62,247 nucleotides of DNA, from assembly GCA_003963075.1 (NCBI GenBank), contig RXJV01000061.1:1-62247 (forward strand), given 5' to 3'. Position numbers and translations under genes: made by a program. The notes under the pieces are model-generated. The model did not search any database, had not been told where the DNA came from, and saw nothing but the letters and a program-made list of their open reading frames with translations. The DNA is from Burkholderiales bacterium. GTDB lineage: Bacteria; Pseudomonadota; Gammaproteobacteria; Burkholderiales; Burkholderiaceae_C. Positions 44,553 to 52,756 of this stretch are shown piece after piece. How positions within the stretch are numbered: the stretch's first letter is position 1; each line of letters opens with the position of its first letter.

Positions 44553-45920
44553 TTGGACAACTTCAACCTTCTGGCGCTGCTGAGCGACATCTTCGCCAAG
44601 CACGGCCCGGCAGCCCCGGCCGCCGCGCAGACCTATGCGCCGGGCGATTTCAGCGTCCACTTCTTTCTGCAACTGGCGCTGATCCTGCTGGCCTGCCGCA
44701 TCGTCGGCTGGTTCGGGCGGCGCTTCCTGGGCCAGCCCCAGGTGGTGGGCGAGATGATCGCCGGCGTCTGCCTGGGCCCCTCCCTGCTGGGCCTGTTCCT
44801 GCCCGAGCTGCAGGCCGCGATCTTCCCGAAGGAGATGAAGAACGTTCTCTACACCGGCTCGCAGCTGGGCGTGGGGCTGTATATGTTCCTGGTCGGCACG
44901 ACGCTGCGGCTCGATCATTTCCGCACCAAGCTGCACAGCGCGATCGGGGTGTCCATGGCCGGCATAGCCGCGCCCTTCCTGATGGCCGGGCTGATCACGC
45001 CGACCCTGCTCGGCATGCCGGGCCTGTTCGCGGCCGGCATCTCGCAGGCCAATGCGACGCTCTTCATGGGAGCCTGCATCGCATTGACGGCCTTCCCGAT
45101 GCTGGCCCGCATCATCAACGAGCGCGGGCTGGCCGATACCTCTCTGGGCACGCTGTCGCTGACGGCCGGCGCCTTCGACGACGCCTGCTCCTGGTGCGTG
45201 CTGGCCCTGGTGCTGGCGGCCTTCGGCGGCGGCCCCGGCGTGGCGGTGCTGGCCATCGGCGGGGGCGTGCTCTATGCCGGCTTCATCCTGCTGTTCGGCC
45301 GCCGGCTGCTGGCGCCACTGGGCCGCATCGTCGAGCGCGACGGCGAGATGAGCTCGACGGTGCTGGGCATCACGATGGCGCTGTTCTGCCTGTCCGCCTT
45401 CATCATGGACGCGGTCGGCATCCACTCGATCTTCGGTGGCTTCATCCTGGGCACCGTGATGCCGCGCGGTCGGTTCAGCGAGGAGCTCAAGAAAAAGGTC
45501 GAGCCGCTCGCGGTGGTGCTGCTGCTGCCGATGTTCTTCACCTACTCGGGCCTGAACACGCGCCTGGACATGATCAACTCGGCCGAGCTGCTGCTCATCG
45601 CCCTGGGCGTGCTCGTGGCCTCGGTGCTGGCCAAGTTCGGCGCCTGCTACCTGGCGGCCCGCCTGTCGGGCGAGGACAACCGCACCGCGCTGGGCATCGG
45701 CGCGCTGATGAACTCACGCGGGCTGATGGAGCTCATCATCATCAACATCGGCCTGCAAAAGGGCATCATCGGGCCCGCTCTGTTCTCGATGCTGGTGCTG
45801 ATGGCCATCGTCACCACCATGATGGCCAGCCCGCTGTTCGAGCTCTTCTACGGCCGCAGCGCGCGGGCGAGCGGCGAGCTCGGGGCCATCCCCGGCAGCA
45901 CGACCCGCAGACCGGCCTGA
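44553..45920 (+). CDS. CPA2-family cation:proton antiporter
   Basis: A membrane antiporter (about 455 residues) exchanging Na+ or K+ for H+. About 12 hydrophobic helices are visible. The signature region GQPQVVGEMIAGVCLGPSLL (family KEFB-like) follows helix 1, LTAGAFDDACSWCVLALVLA contains the paired aspartates of the ion site, and GALMNSRGLMELIIINIGLQ lies near the C-terminus. No TrkA-N/RCK domain follows. I chose the TTG at 44553 because homologues begin near DNFNLLALLSDIF; the ATG at 44448 would add 35 residues of low-complexity Arg/Ala sequence. Confidence 0.85.
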   Translation: MDNFNLLALLSDIFAKHGPAAPAAAQTYAPGDFSVHFFLQLALILLACRIVGWFGRRFLGQPQVVGEMIAGVCLGPSLLGLFLPELQAAIFPKEMKNVLYTGSQLGVGLYMFLVGTTLRLDHFRTKLHSAIGVSMAGIAAPFLMAGLITPTLLGMPGLFAAGISQANATLFMGACIALTAFPMLARIINERGLADTSLGTLSLTAGAFDDACSWCVLALVLAAFGGGPGVAVLAIGGGVLYAGFILLFGRRLLAPLGRIVERDGEMSSTVLGITMALFCLSAFIMDAVGIHSIFGGFILGTVMPRGRFSEELKKKVEPLAVVLLLPMFFTYSGLNTRLDMINSAELLLIALGVLVASVLAKFGACYLAARLSGEDNRTALGIGALMNSRGLMELIIINIGLQKGIIGPALFSMLVLMAIVTTMMASPLFELFYGRSARASGELGAIPGSTTRRPA

Positions 45921-45958
45921 TCGGCCGGAGCGGCGGCCCGCCGCGTTACGCTTGGCCC

Positions 45959-46636
45959 ATGCGACTCCTGCTCGTCGAAGACGACCCCATGATTGGCGAG
46001 AGCCTGCGCGAGGCCCTGCGCCGCCAGGGCTTCGCGGCCGACTGGGTGCGCGACGGCGATGCCGCCGACGCCGTGCTGGGCAGCAGCGAGCGCTTCGATG
46101 CCGTGCTGCTGGACCTCGGCCTGCCCCGGCGCGGCGGCATTGAGGTGCTCAGGCGCCTGCGCGCCCGCGGCGACGCCACCCCCGTCCTCGTGCTGACCGC
46201 GCGCGACGCCCTGCCCGACAAAGTGGCCGGCCTGGACGCCGGCGCCGACGACTATCTCGTCAAGCCCTTCGAGCTGGACGAGCTGCTGGCGCGGCTGCGC
46301 GCCGTCACCCGCCGCCACGGCGGGCGCACCGATCCCACGCTGCAGGTGGCCGACCTGCGCCTGGACCCGGCCACGCGCGAGGTCAGCCGGGCGGGCCGGC
46401 CCATCCTGCTGTCGGCGCGCGAGTTCGCGCTGCTGGAAGCCCTGCTCGAACGGCCCGGCGCCATCGTCTCGCGCGCCCAGCTCGAGGACCGGCTCTACGG
46501 CTGGGGCGAGGAGCTGGAGAGCAACGCCATCAGCGTCTACATGCACCAGCTGCGCAAGAAGCTCGGTGCCGACCTGTTGCACACGGTGCGAGGCCTGGGC
46601 TACTACGCGGGGCCGGAGAAGGGCGGCGCAGCCTGA
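45959..46636 (+). CDS. OmpR-family response regulator (QseB/PmrA-like)
   Basis: A 225-residue response regulator. The receiver has acidic pocket VEDD, phosphoacceptor Asp52 (VLLDLGLPRRGG) and Lys in LVKPFELDEL. A winged-helix trans_reg_C domain (about 130-220) includes LSAREFALLEALLERPGAIV and the recognition helix region NAISVYMHQLRKKLG. It is of the QseB/TctD type. Its natural partner, the QseC-like kinase at 48473, lies 1.8 kb away behind an inverted two-gene insertion. The 3' end overlaps the convergent sigma-factor gene by 34 bp. Confidence 0.9.
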   Translation: MRLLLVEDDPMIGESLREALRRQGFAADWVRDGDAADAVLGSSERFDAVLLDLGLPRRGGIEVLRRLRARGDATPVLVLTARDALPDKVAGLDAGADDYLVKPFELDELLARLRAVTRRHGGRTDPTLQVADLRLDPATREVSRAGRPILLSAREFALLEALLERPGAIVSRAQLEDRLYGWGEELESNAISVYMHQLRKKLGADLLHTVRGLGYYAGPEKGGAA

Positions 46637-47868
46637 TGCGGCGCAGCGCCGGGCGCCGAGGCCGCGAGGAACTCGCGCAGTCGCGGGTCGTCGGTCAGGC
46701 CGATGGCGCGCTGGCGGGCCGCCTCGTGCCCCGGCGCACCGGCCCGCTCCAGCACGTGGGCGCGCGCCACCCAGTAGGCCGGGTAGGCCTTCACCGCAGC
46801 AGCGGGCAAGTCGTCCAGCGTCGCCAGCGCGGCCGTGACGTCGCCGGCCTCGGCCTGCGCCACCGCCTGGCCCACGCGCGCGCCCAGGCTGGGGTGATGC
46901 GCCACCAGCACCGCGTAGAGCTGGGCAATGGCCGCCCAGGGCGTGCGGCCGGTCACGCGGCGCTGCGCGTGGGCGGACTGGATCGACGCCTCCAGCTGCA
47001 GGGGCCCGGGCTGGCGCAGGCGCGCGGCGGTCCACAGCGCCTGCTCGGCCTGGGTGGCCAGGTCCACGTCCCAGGCGCTGGGGTCTTGCGCGGCCAGCGG
47101 CACGAAGCGGCCCGCGGCGTCGAACTGCGCACCGCGCCGTGCCTCGACATGCAGCAGCAGCGCCAGCAGCCCCCAGGCCTCGGCCTGGTCGGGCCGCAGC
47201 GAGGTGACGAGCCGGGCCAGAAAGATGGCCTCCTCGCGCAGATCACCCGCCGGGGTGTCCAGCCCCTGGCGGCCCAGCGTGTAGGCGCCGTAGATGGCGT
47301 CCAGCACAGCGGCCAGGCGCTCGGGCAGCTCGCTGGCCTCGGGCGGGTCGAAGCGCAGGCCGGCCTCGCGGATGCGGGCCTTGGCGCGCACCAGGCGCTG
47401 CGCCATTGCCGCGGGTGACACCAGGAAGGCGCTGGCGATGGCCTGGGCCTCCAGGCCGAGCACGGCCTGCAGCATCAGCGGCGCGCGCACGTTCTCGGCC
47501 AGCGCCGGATGGGCGCAGACGAACATCAGCCGCAGGCGCGCGTCGGGCACGGCTTCGGCCGCGGGCGCGGCGGTCTCGTCGTCGAACAGCGCCGTGACGG
47601 CGGGGTCCTGCGTCAGCCGCGTGTGCCGCGCCTCGTGCAGCAGCCGGCGCCGGGCGGCCGACAGCAGCCAGGCCTCGGGCGAGGCGGGCAGGCCGTCCAC
47701 GGGCCAGGAGCGCAGCGCGGCGGCGAAGGCCTCGCTGAGCGCATCCTCGGCCGCCGCCAGGTCGCGCCACTGCCAGGCCAGCAGCGCCACCAGCCGGCCA
47801 TAGCAGTCCCGGGCGACGCGCTCCGCCGCTCGGGCGGCGTCCGTCACCGCCCGGTCGGCTTCGCTCAC
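46603..47868 (-). CDS. ECF-type RNA polymerase sigma factor with DUF6596 domain
   Basis: A 421-residue sigma factor of the long SigJ/YciI-linked class. Sigma-70 region 2 lies near the N-terminus (ARDCYGRLVALLAWQWRDLA, then DALSEAFAAALRSWPVDGLP), region 4 around 115-170 (SPAAMAQRLVRAKARIREAG), and the long helical C-terminal DUF6596 extension covers the rest (TLGRQGLDTPAGDLREEAIF, then EAWGLLALLLHVEARRGAQF). The GTG start at 47868 overlaps the yciI-like stop by 4 bp; the ORF open to 47940 would run inside that gene. YciI-like protein plus this sigma factor is a common co-operon; targets are unknown. Confidence 0.85.
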   Translation of the reverse strand: MSEADRAVTDAARAAERVARDCYGRLVALLAWQWRDLAAAEDALSEAFAAALRSWPVDGLPASPEAWLLSAARRRLLHEARHTRLTQDPAVTALFDDETAAPAAEAVPDARLRLMFVCAHPALAENVRAPLMLQAVLGLEAQAIASAFLVSPAAMAQRLVRAKARIREAGLRFDPPEASELPERLAAVLDAIYGAYTLGRQGLDTPAGDLREEAIFLARLVTSLRPDQAEAWGLLALLLHVEARRGAQFDAAGRFVPLAAQDPSAWDVDLATQAEQALWTAARLRQPGPLQLEASIQSAHAQRRVTGRTPWAAIAQLYAVLVAHHPSLGARVGQAVAQAEAGDVTAALATLDDLPAAAVKAYPAYWVARAHVLERAGAPGHEAARQRAIGLTDDPRLREFLAASAPGAAPHQAAPPFSGPA

Positions 47869-48224
47869 GGGGCCGGCGGCGGCAGCACCGGCCGCACTTC
47901 GACGCTGCCGGCTGCGGCGCAGGGCGCCCGCGCGGCCCACTCCAGCGCCGCGTCCAGCGACGGCACCTCGACGATGAAGTAGCCGCCGAGGTGCTCGTGG
48001 GTGTCGGCGAAGGGGCCGTCCTGCACCTGGCGCTGGCCGCCGCTCACGCGCACGGTCGTGGCGGTGCGCGGCGGCTGCAGGCCGTTGCCGCTGACGATGA
48101 CGCCGGCGCCACCCAGGGCGTCGATGTAGGCCTTCCAGGCGCCCCAGTAGGCGGGCGCGGCCGCGGGGTCGTCGCGGCGGCCGACTTCGGCGCTGGTTTC
48201 GCGGTAGATGAGCATGTATTGCAT
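47865..48224 (-). CDS. YciI-related (YCII/DGPF) protein
   Basis: A 119-residue ferredoxin-like-fold protein of the YCII-related DGPF family. It opens with MQYMLIYRET and has the diagnostic DGPFADTHEHLGGYFIVEVP (about 70-89). These proteins are typically encoded just before SigJ-like sigma factors, as here with a 4-bp GTGA overlap, and may modulate the sigma factor or act as small enzymes. The biochemical function is not established. Confidence 0.9.
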   Translation of the reverse strand: MQYMLIYRETSAEVGRRDDPAAAPAYWGAWKAYIDALGGAGVIVSGNGLQPPRTATTVRVSGGQRQVQDGPFADTHEHLGGYFIVEVPSLDAALEWAARAPCAAAGSVEVRPVLPPPAP

Positions 48225-48472
48225 GAAGGGCTCCAGGTCAGGGTGGGGTTGCGCATGCGCCGGCCAAGCCGGGCAGAGCGTACCGGGGCGGAACCCGCAC
48301 CGCGCGGGTTCCTACCCTGTGATGCGCGAGCCGCGACCCGATCGACAGCGGCGCGAAATCTTTTTTGTGCAGCGGCAGAATGCGGCGCGACAGCCTCCAC
48401 CCTGCGCCCCGTGCCTTCCCAAGCCCATCCCGTGACCCGCCGCCGGCCCGGCCGCCACCCCGAGGCGCCGGC

Positions 48473-49780
48473 ATGACGCTACTGGGCACCTTGCGCGGTC
48501 GGCTGTTCGCGCTGCTCGCGGCGCTGGGGGCTGTGACGGCCGTGGCCGTCGGCGGCGCCACCTATGCCAGTGTGCGCAAGGAGGCCGACGAGCTCTTCGA
48601 CTACCAGCTGCGCCAGACCGCGCTGTCGCTGCGCGACCAGGGCCGCGTCGCCCGCGACGAGGCGGCGGCGCTGGCCGACCCGAGCTTCGACTACGTCGTG
48701 CAGATCTGGTCCGTGCAGGGGCTGGAGCTGTATTCCAGCCGGCCGCAGGGCATGACCGAGCCGCTGCCGGCGCGGGCGGTGCTGGGCTTCTCCAACCTGC
48801 ACCTGGACGGCCAGGACTGGCGCGTGTTCGGCGCGGCCACGCCGCTGCGCGTCGTGCAGGTGGCCCAGCCGCTGGCGGTGCGACAGCGCCTCGCGGCGGT
48901 CGCGGCGCTGCGCAGCATCGTGCCGGTGGCGATCGCGCTGCCCCTGGTGGCCGCGCTGGTGTGGTGGCTGATCGGCGTGTCGCTCGCGCCGCTGGCGCGC
49001 GTGGCCACCGCCGCCGGCACGCGCAGCGCCAGCGCCCTCGACGCCCTGCCCACCACCGGCCTGCCCGGTGAGGTAGCGCCGCTGGTGGAGGCCTTCAACG
49101 GCCTGCTCGCGCGCCTGGCCACGGCCTTCGACACCCAGCGCAGCTTTGTGGCGGACGCGGCCCACGAGCTGCGCACGCCGCTCACGGCACTGAAGCTGCA
49201 GCTCGGCCTGCTGCGCGACGCGCCGCCCGGGCCCGAGCAGGACGCCGCCATCGCCCGGCTGCGCGGCGGCATCGACCGCGCGGTGCGCCTCGTCGAGCAG
49301 CTGCTCGCGCTGGCCCGCGCGGAGCCCGGCGCCGCGGCACCGACCCAGGCGCTGGACCTGGCCGACATCGCCCGCCAGGCGGTGGCCGATGTGCAGCCGC
49401 TGGCCGAGCGCGCCGGCGTCGTGCTCAGCCTGGACGCGGCCGAGCCGCTGCCGCTGGAGGGCGACCCGCAGGCGCTGCGCAGCGCGGTGCGCAACCTCAT
49501 CGACAACGCCGTGAAGTACGGCGCCCGCAACGTGCAGGTCAGCGCACGGCGCCAGGCCGGCGCCTTGCTGCTGCGCGTGGACGACGACGGCCCGGGCATC
49601 CCGCCCGAGGCGCGGGAGCGCGTGTTCGACCGCTTCCAGCGCGGCGACAGCGCCGGCACCGAAGGCAGCGGCCTGGGCCTGGCCATCGTGCGGGCCGCGG
49701 CGCGGCAGCAGGGCGCCCACGTCGTGCTGGGCGAGGCGCCGCTGGGCGGGCTGAGGGCAGAGATCCGCTGGGGCGCCTAG
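48473..49780 (+). CDS. QseC-like sensor histidine kinase
   Basis: A 435-residue inner-membrane kinase. Helix 1 (about 11-32) and helix 2 (about 148-168, VPVAIALPLVAALVWWLIGV) flank a short periplasmic domain of 2CSK_N type. A HAMP-like linker leads to HisKA with His231 (DAAHELRTPLTALKLQLGLL) and HATPase_c motifs NLIDNAVKYG, DDGPGIPPEAR and GSGLGLAIV. It belongs with the OmpR-family regulator at 45959-46636. The start at 48473 gives the usual MTLLGTLRGRLFAL family N-terminus. Its last 4 bp overlap the convergent LacI-type gene. Confidence 0.9.
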   Translation: MTLLGTLRGRLFALLAALGAVTAVAVGGATYASVRKEADELFDYQLRQTALSLRDQGRVARDEAAALADPSFDYVVQIWSVQGLELYSSRPQGMTEPLPARAVLGFSNLHLDGQDWRVFGAATPLRVVQVAQPLAVRQRLAAVAALRSIVPVAIALPLVAALVWWLIGVSLAPLARVATAAGTRSASALDALPTTGLPGEVAPLVEAFNGLLARLATAFDTQRSFVADAAHELRTPLTALKLQLGLLRDAPPGPEQDAAIARLRGGIDRAVRLVEQLLALARAEPGAAAPTQALDLADIARQAVADVQPLAERAGVVLSLDAAEPLPLEGDPQALRSAVRNLIDNAVKYGARNVQVSARRQAGALLLRVDDDGPGIPPEARERVFDRFQRGDSAGTEGSGLGLAIVRAAARQQGAHVVLGEAPLGGLRAEIRWGA

Positions 49781-50943
49781 CTCGCCGTGCCTGCGCCCCG
49801 GCGCAGCGGCGGTCGCAGGCGCGGCGCGGCGTCGGACTGACGGCGCACCAGCTCGAAGTCCATCTGCTGATGCTCGCTCGGCAGAGGCTCGCCGCCGCGG
49901 CGCGCGCGGATGTGGCGCACCAGCAGGTCCACCGCCGCACCGGCCATCTCCATGATGGGCTGGCGCACCGTGGTCAGCTCGGGCCAGATGGTGGTCGCCA
50001 GCGGTGCGTCGTCGAAGCCGACCACGGTCAGGTCGCTGGGCACGTCCAGGCCCATGCGGTGGGCGATGGCCACCGTGGCGGCGGCCATGTCGTCATTGCT
50101 GGCGAAGATGGCCGTGGGCCGGCGCTCCTGGGACAGCAGGGCCTCGGCCGCGTCCAGGCCCGAGCGGTAGGTGAACATGCCCTGAGCGACGACCTCCTCC
50201 TCCTCGATGTTGAGGCCGGCATCGGCCATGGCCGCGTGGAAGCCGGCGAGACGGCGCGCACTGCTGCTCTGGCTGGGGTCGCCGATGATGTAGCCCAGGC
50301 GGTGGTGGCCCAGGCTCATCAGATGCCGCGTCATCTCGTAGGCCGCCTGGTAGTCGTCGATGCCCACCGCGCACACGCCTTCGGGCGGCGTGCCGCTGGA
50401 CACGACGACGGCCGGGGTGTCCGTGTCGGTCACCAGCTGGAACAGCGGCTGCGAATCACAGAAGGGCGGCGGCAGGATCAGGCCGTCGATGCCGTTGGCA
50501 ATCATTTCGGCGGCGGCCTTTTCATCGCCCACGCGCGCGGCCTCGCAGCGCTGCACCACCAGCTGCACATGCCTGAGCGTGGCCTTGTTCAGCAGGCCGA
50601 TCAGGAATTCACTCAGGTAGCCGGCGCCCGGGTCGACATAAAGCATGCCGATGCGGATGGGCTCTGATCCGGCCAGGTGGCGGGCGGCCTGGTTGGGCAC
50701 GTAGTTCAGTTCCGCAACCGCGGCCTGCACCTTCTCGCGCGTGCCTGGGCGCACGTTCTGCTCGCCGTTGATGACCCGCGACACGGTCATGGGGGACACG
50801 CCGGCGAGTTGCGCGACGTCGGCGATGGTGGCGACCTTAGGGCTGCGCCCGGCGCGAGCGGATGGCTTCAAAGGGAGTTCTCGGCGGTTGTTGCCATCAC
50901 TGTAGCCGGCCATCGGGAAGGCACTGTCTGATTGCGCAACCAT
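49777..50943 (-). CDS. LacI-family transcriptional regulator of xylose genes
   Basis: A repressor of about 388 residues. The HTH (ATIADVAQLAGVSPMTVSRV) and hinge (NYVPNQAARHLAGSEP) are followed by a periplasmic-binding-protein-like sugar domain with IRIGMLYVDPGAGYLSEFLI and SNDDMAAATVAIA. It is divergent from the beta-xylosidase gene, and the intergenic region holds a LacI-type palindrome over the xylosidase -10, so it probably represses the xyl operon and responds to xylose. Start uncertain: GTG at 50961, ATG at 50943 and ATG at 50913 are all in frame; none has a good ribosome site. The ATG at 50943 lies inside a 15-bp sequence repeated upstream of galM. Confidence 0.85.
   Translation of the reverse strand: MVAQSDSAFPMAGYSDGNNRRELPLKPSARAGRSPKVATIADVAQLAGVSPMTVSRVINGEQNVRPGTREKVQAAVAELNYVPNQAARHLAGSEPIRIGMLYVDPGAGYLSEFLIGLLNKATLRHVQLVVQRCEAARVGDEKAAAEMIANGIDGLILPPPFCDSQPLFQLVTDTDTPAVVVSSGTPPEGVCAVGIDDYQAAYEMTRHLMSLGHHRLGYIIGDPSQSSSARRLAGFHAAMADAGLNIEEEEVVAQGMFTYRSGLDAAEALLSQERRPTAIFASNDDMAAATVAIAHRMGLDVPSDLTVVGFDDAPLATTIWPELTTVRQPIMEMAGAAVDLLVRHIRARRGGEPLPSEHQQMDFELVRRQSDAAPRLRPPLRRGAGTAS
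50929..50943 (-). repeat. 15-bp repeat ATGGTTGCGCAATCA, copy 1
   Basis: On the minus strand ATGGTTGCGCAATCA spans the putative lacI start codon. The identical 15 bases recur at 58820-58834, upstream of galM. The core TTGCGCAA is palindromic, and a related GGTGCAATCA lies at 50968-50977. A shared regulator site is plausible; the reading as MVAQS codons may be coincidental. Confidence 0.5.
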
Positions 50944-51006
50944 TTTTTCATGTGCCGCCACTCAAAGGTGCAATCACTGACGTTTGCACGCTTGCTTGAA
51001 GCCAAA

Positions 51007-51020
51007 TGGTAGCGCTACAT
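51007..51020 (+). promoter_or_regulatory. xyl-box-like operator over the beta-xylosidase promoter
   Basis: TGGTAGCGCTACAT at 51007-51020 contains the perfect palindrome GTAGCGCTAC and closely resembles the Xanthomonas xyl box TGGTAGCGCTAACA (recalled). It overlaps a plausible -10 TACATT (51016-51021) paired with -35 TTGCTT (50992-50997) at 18-bp spacing, so repressor binding would block initiation. The divergent LacI-type protein is the obvious ligand-responsive repressor. Confidence 0.7.
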
Positions 51021-51070
51021 TTACTTCCACCCATCACGCCAACCCCGCAGTCGCCGCGACTGCCGGCCCC

Positions 51071-52720
51071 ATGATCACCAACCCCATCCTGCCGGGCTTC
51101 CACGCCGACCCGTCGATCTGCCGCGTGCCCGGCGCCGACGGCGTGGACGACTACTACATCGCCACCTCCACCTTCGAGTGGTGGCCGGCGGTGCGCATCC
51201 ACCACTCGCGCGACCTGAAGCACTGGCGCCACCACAGCTACGCGGTCACGCGCACCAGCCAGCTCGACCTGCTCGGCCACCCGGACTCGGCCGGCGTCTG
51301 GGCGCCCTGCCTGAGCTACGCGGACGGCCGGTTCTGGCTGATCTATTCCGATGTGCGCTCGCTCTACGGCGCCTACAAGGATGTGCACAACCACCTCGTC
51401 ACCGCGCCCAGCATCGACGGGCCGTGGAGTGAGCCGATTGACCTGAACAGCTCGGGCTTCGACCCCAGCCTCTTCCACGACGACGATGGCCGCCACTGGT
51501 TGCTCAACCAGCAATGGATCCACCAGCCGGGCAAGCACAACTTCAACGGCATCCTGCTGCAGGAATACGACGCGCAAGCCGGCCGCCTCGTCGGGCCCGT
51601 GAAGAACATCTACGCCGGCACGCGGCTGGGCGTCGTCGAGGGCCCGCACCTCTACCGCCGCAACGGCTGGTACTACCTGCTCACGGCCGAAGGCGGCACC
51701 TTCTACGAGCATGCCGTCACGCTGGCCCGCTCGCGTCGGATCGACGGCCCCTACGAGACCCTGCCCGGCAACCCGCTGCTGACCGCCTGGCAGCAGCCCA
51801 CCGACGGCCTGCAGCGCAGCGGCCATGCCAGCCTCGTGCAGACCGCGCGGGGCGACTGGTACCTCGCCCACCTGGGCGGCCGGCCGCTGGAGTGGAGCGG
51901 CCCGCATGCTGGTGCGCAGAACGGCGTCTACCGCAACCTGCACTGCCCGCTCGGCCGCGAGACCAGCCTGCAGCGCATCGTCTGGCGCGATGACGACTGG
52001 CCCGAGCTCGATGGCGGCGGCAATGCGCCGCGGCTGCAGGTGGCCGACAGCGGCCTGCCCGAGCATCCCTTCCCGGCCGAGCCGGCTCGCGATGACTTCG
52101 ACGCCGCCACGCTGAACCCGCACCTGAACTCGCTGCGCGTGCCGGTCGATGAACGCTGGCTGTCGCTGACCGAACGCCCCGGCTGGCTGCGCCTGAAGGG
52201 CCGCGAGTCGCTGATGAGCACCTTCGAACAAAGCCTCGTCGCGCGCCGCCAGCAGCATTTCAACTGCCGCGTCGACACCCGCGTGGACTTCGTGCCCGAG
52301 CACTTCCAACAGATGGCGGGGCTGGTCGCCTACTACAACACCAGCAACCATGCCTACCTGCACATCAGCCGTGATGTCGACTCCGGCCGGCGCGTGCTGC
52401 GCCTGACGGTCAACCGCCGCGGCGCGCTGACCGAGCCGGTGGCGCCGGCCGTGCTCGCCGACGGGCCGGTGGACCTGGCGGTGGAGTTTCGCCACGACCG
52501 CTACCAGTTCCAGTACCGGCAGGGCAGCGCGGCCTGGCAGGGCCTCGGCCCGCTGCTGGACACGGCCATGCTCAGCGACGAATACGCGACCCACTTCGAG
52601 GGCGAGTTCGCGCGCAGCTTCGGCTTCACCGGCAACTTCATCGGCCTGGCCTGCCAGGACCTGGCCGGCACCCGGCTCGCGGCCGATTTCGATCATTTCA
52701 GCTACCAGCCGCTGGCCTGA
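51071..52720 (+). CDS. GH43 beta-xylosidase (non-reducing-end xylo-oligosaccharide hydrolase)
   Basis: A 549-residue cytoplasmic glycoside hydrolase family 43 enzyme of the long GH43_11-like type that cuts xylose from xylo-oligosaccharides. The catalytic base is Asp13 (GFHADPSICR), the pKa-modulating aspartate is likely Asp131 (SGFDPSLF), and the acid is Glu190 (VVEGPHLYRR). The beta-propeller is followed by a C-terminal beta-sandwich domain (from about 335), with FEQSLVARRQQHFNCRVDTR. No signal peptide, so substrates must be imported, consistent with the symporter gene 36 bp downstream. First gene of the xyl operon. Confidence 0.9.
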   Translation: MITNPILPGFHADPSICRVPGADGVDDYYIATSTFEWWPAVRIHHSRDLKHWRHHSYAVTRTSQLDLLGHPDSAGVWAPCLSYADGRFWLIYSDVRSLYGAYKDVHNHLVTAPSIDGPWSEPIDLNSSGFDPSLFHDDDGRHWLLNQQWIHQPGKHNFNGILLQEYDAQAGRLVGPVKNIYAGTRLGVVEGPHLYRRNGWYYLLTAEGGTFYEHAVTLARSRRIDGPYETLPGNPLLTAWQQPTDGLQRSGHASLVQTARGDWYLAHLGGRPLEWSGPHAGAQNGVYRNLHCPLGRETSLQRIVWRDDDWPELDGGGNAPRLQVADSGLPEHPFPAEPARDDFDAATLNPHLNSLRVPVDERWLSLTERPGWLRLKGRESLMSTFEQSLVARRQQHFNCRVDTRVDFVPEHFQQMAGLVAYYNTSNHAYLHISRDVDSGRRVLRLTVNRRGALTEPVAPAVLADGPVDLAVEFRHDRYQFQYRQGSAAWQGLGPLLDTAMLSDEYATHFEGEFARSFGFTGNFIGLACQDLAGTRLAADFDHFSYQPLA

Positions 52721-52756
52721 CGCCGCACGCCAACCACGACGACACGAGACCAGCCG

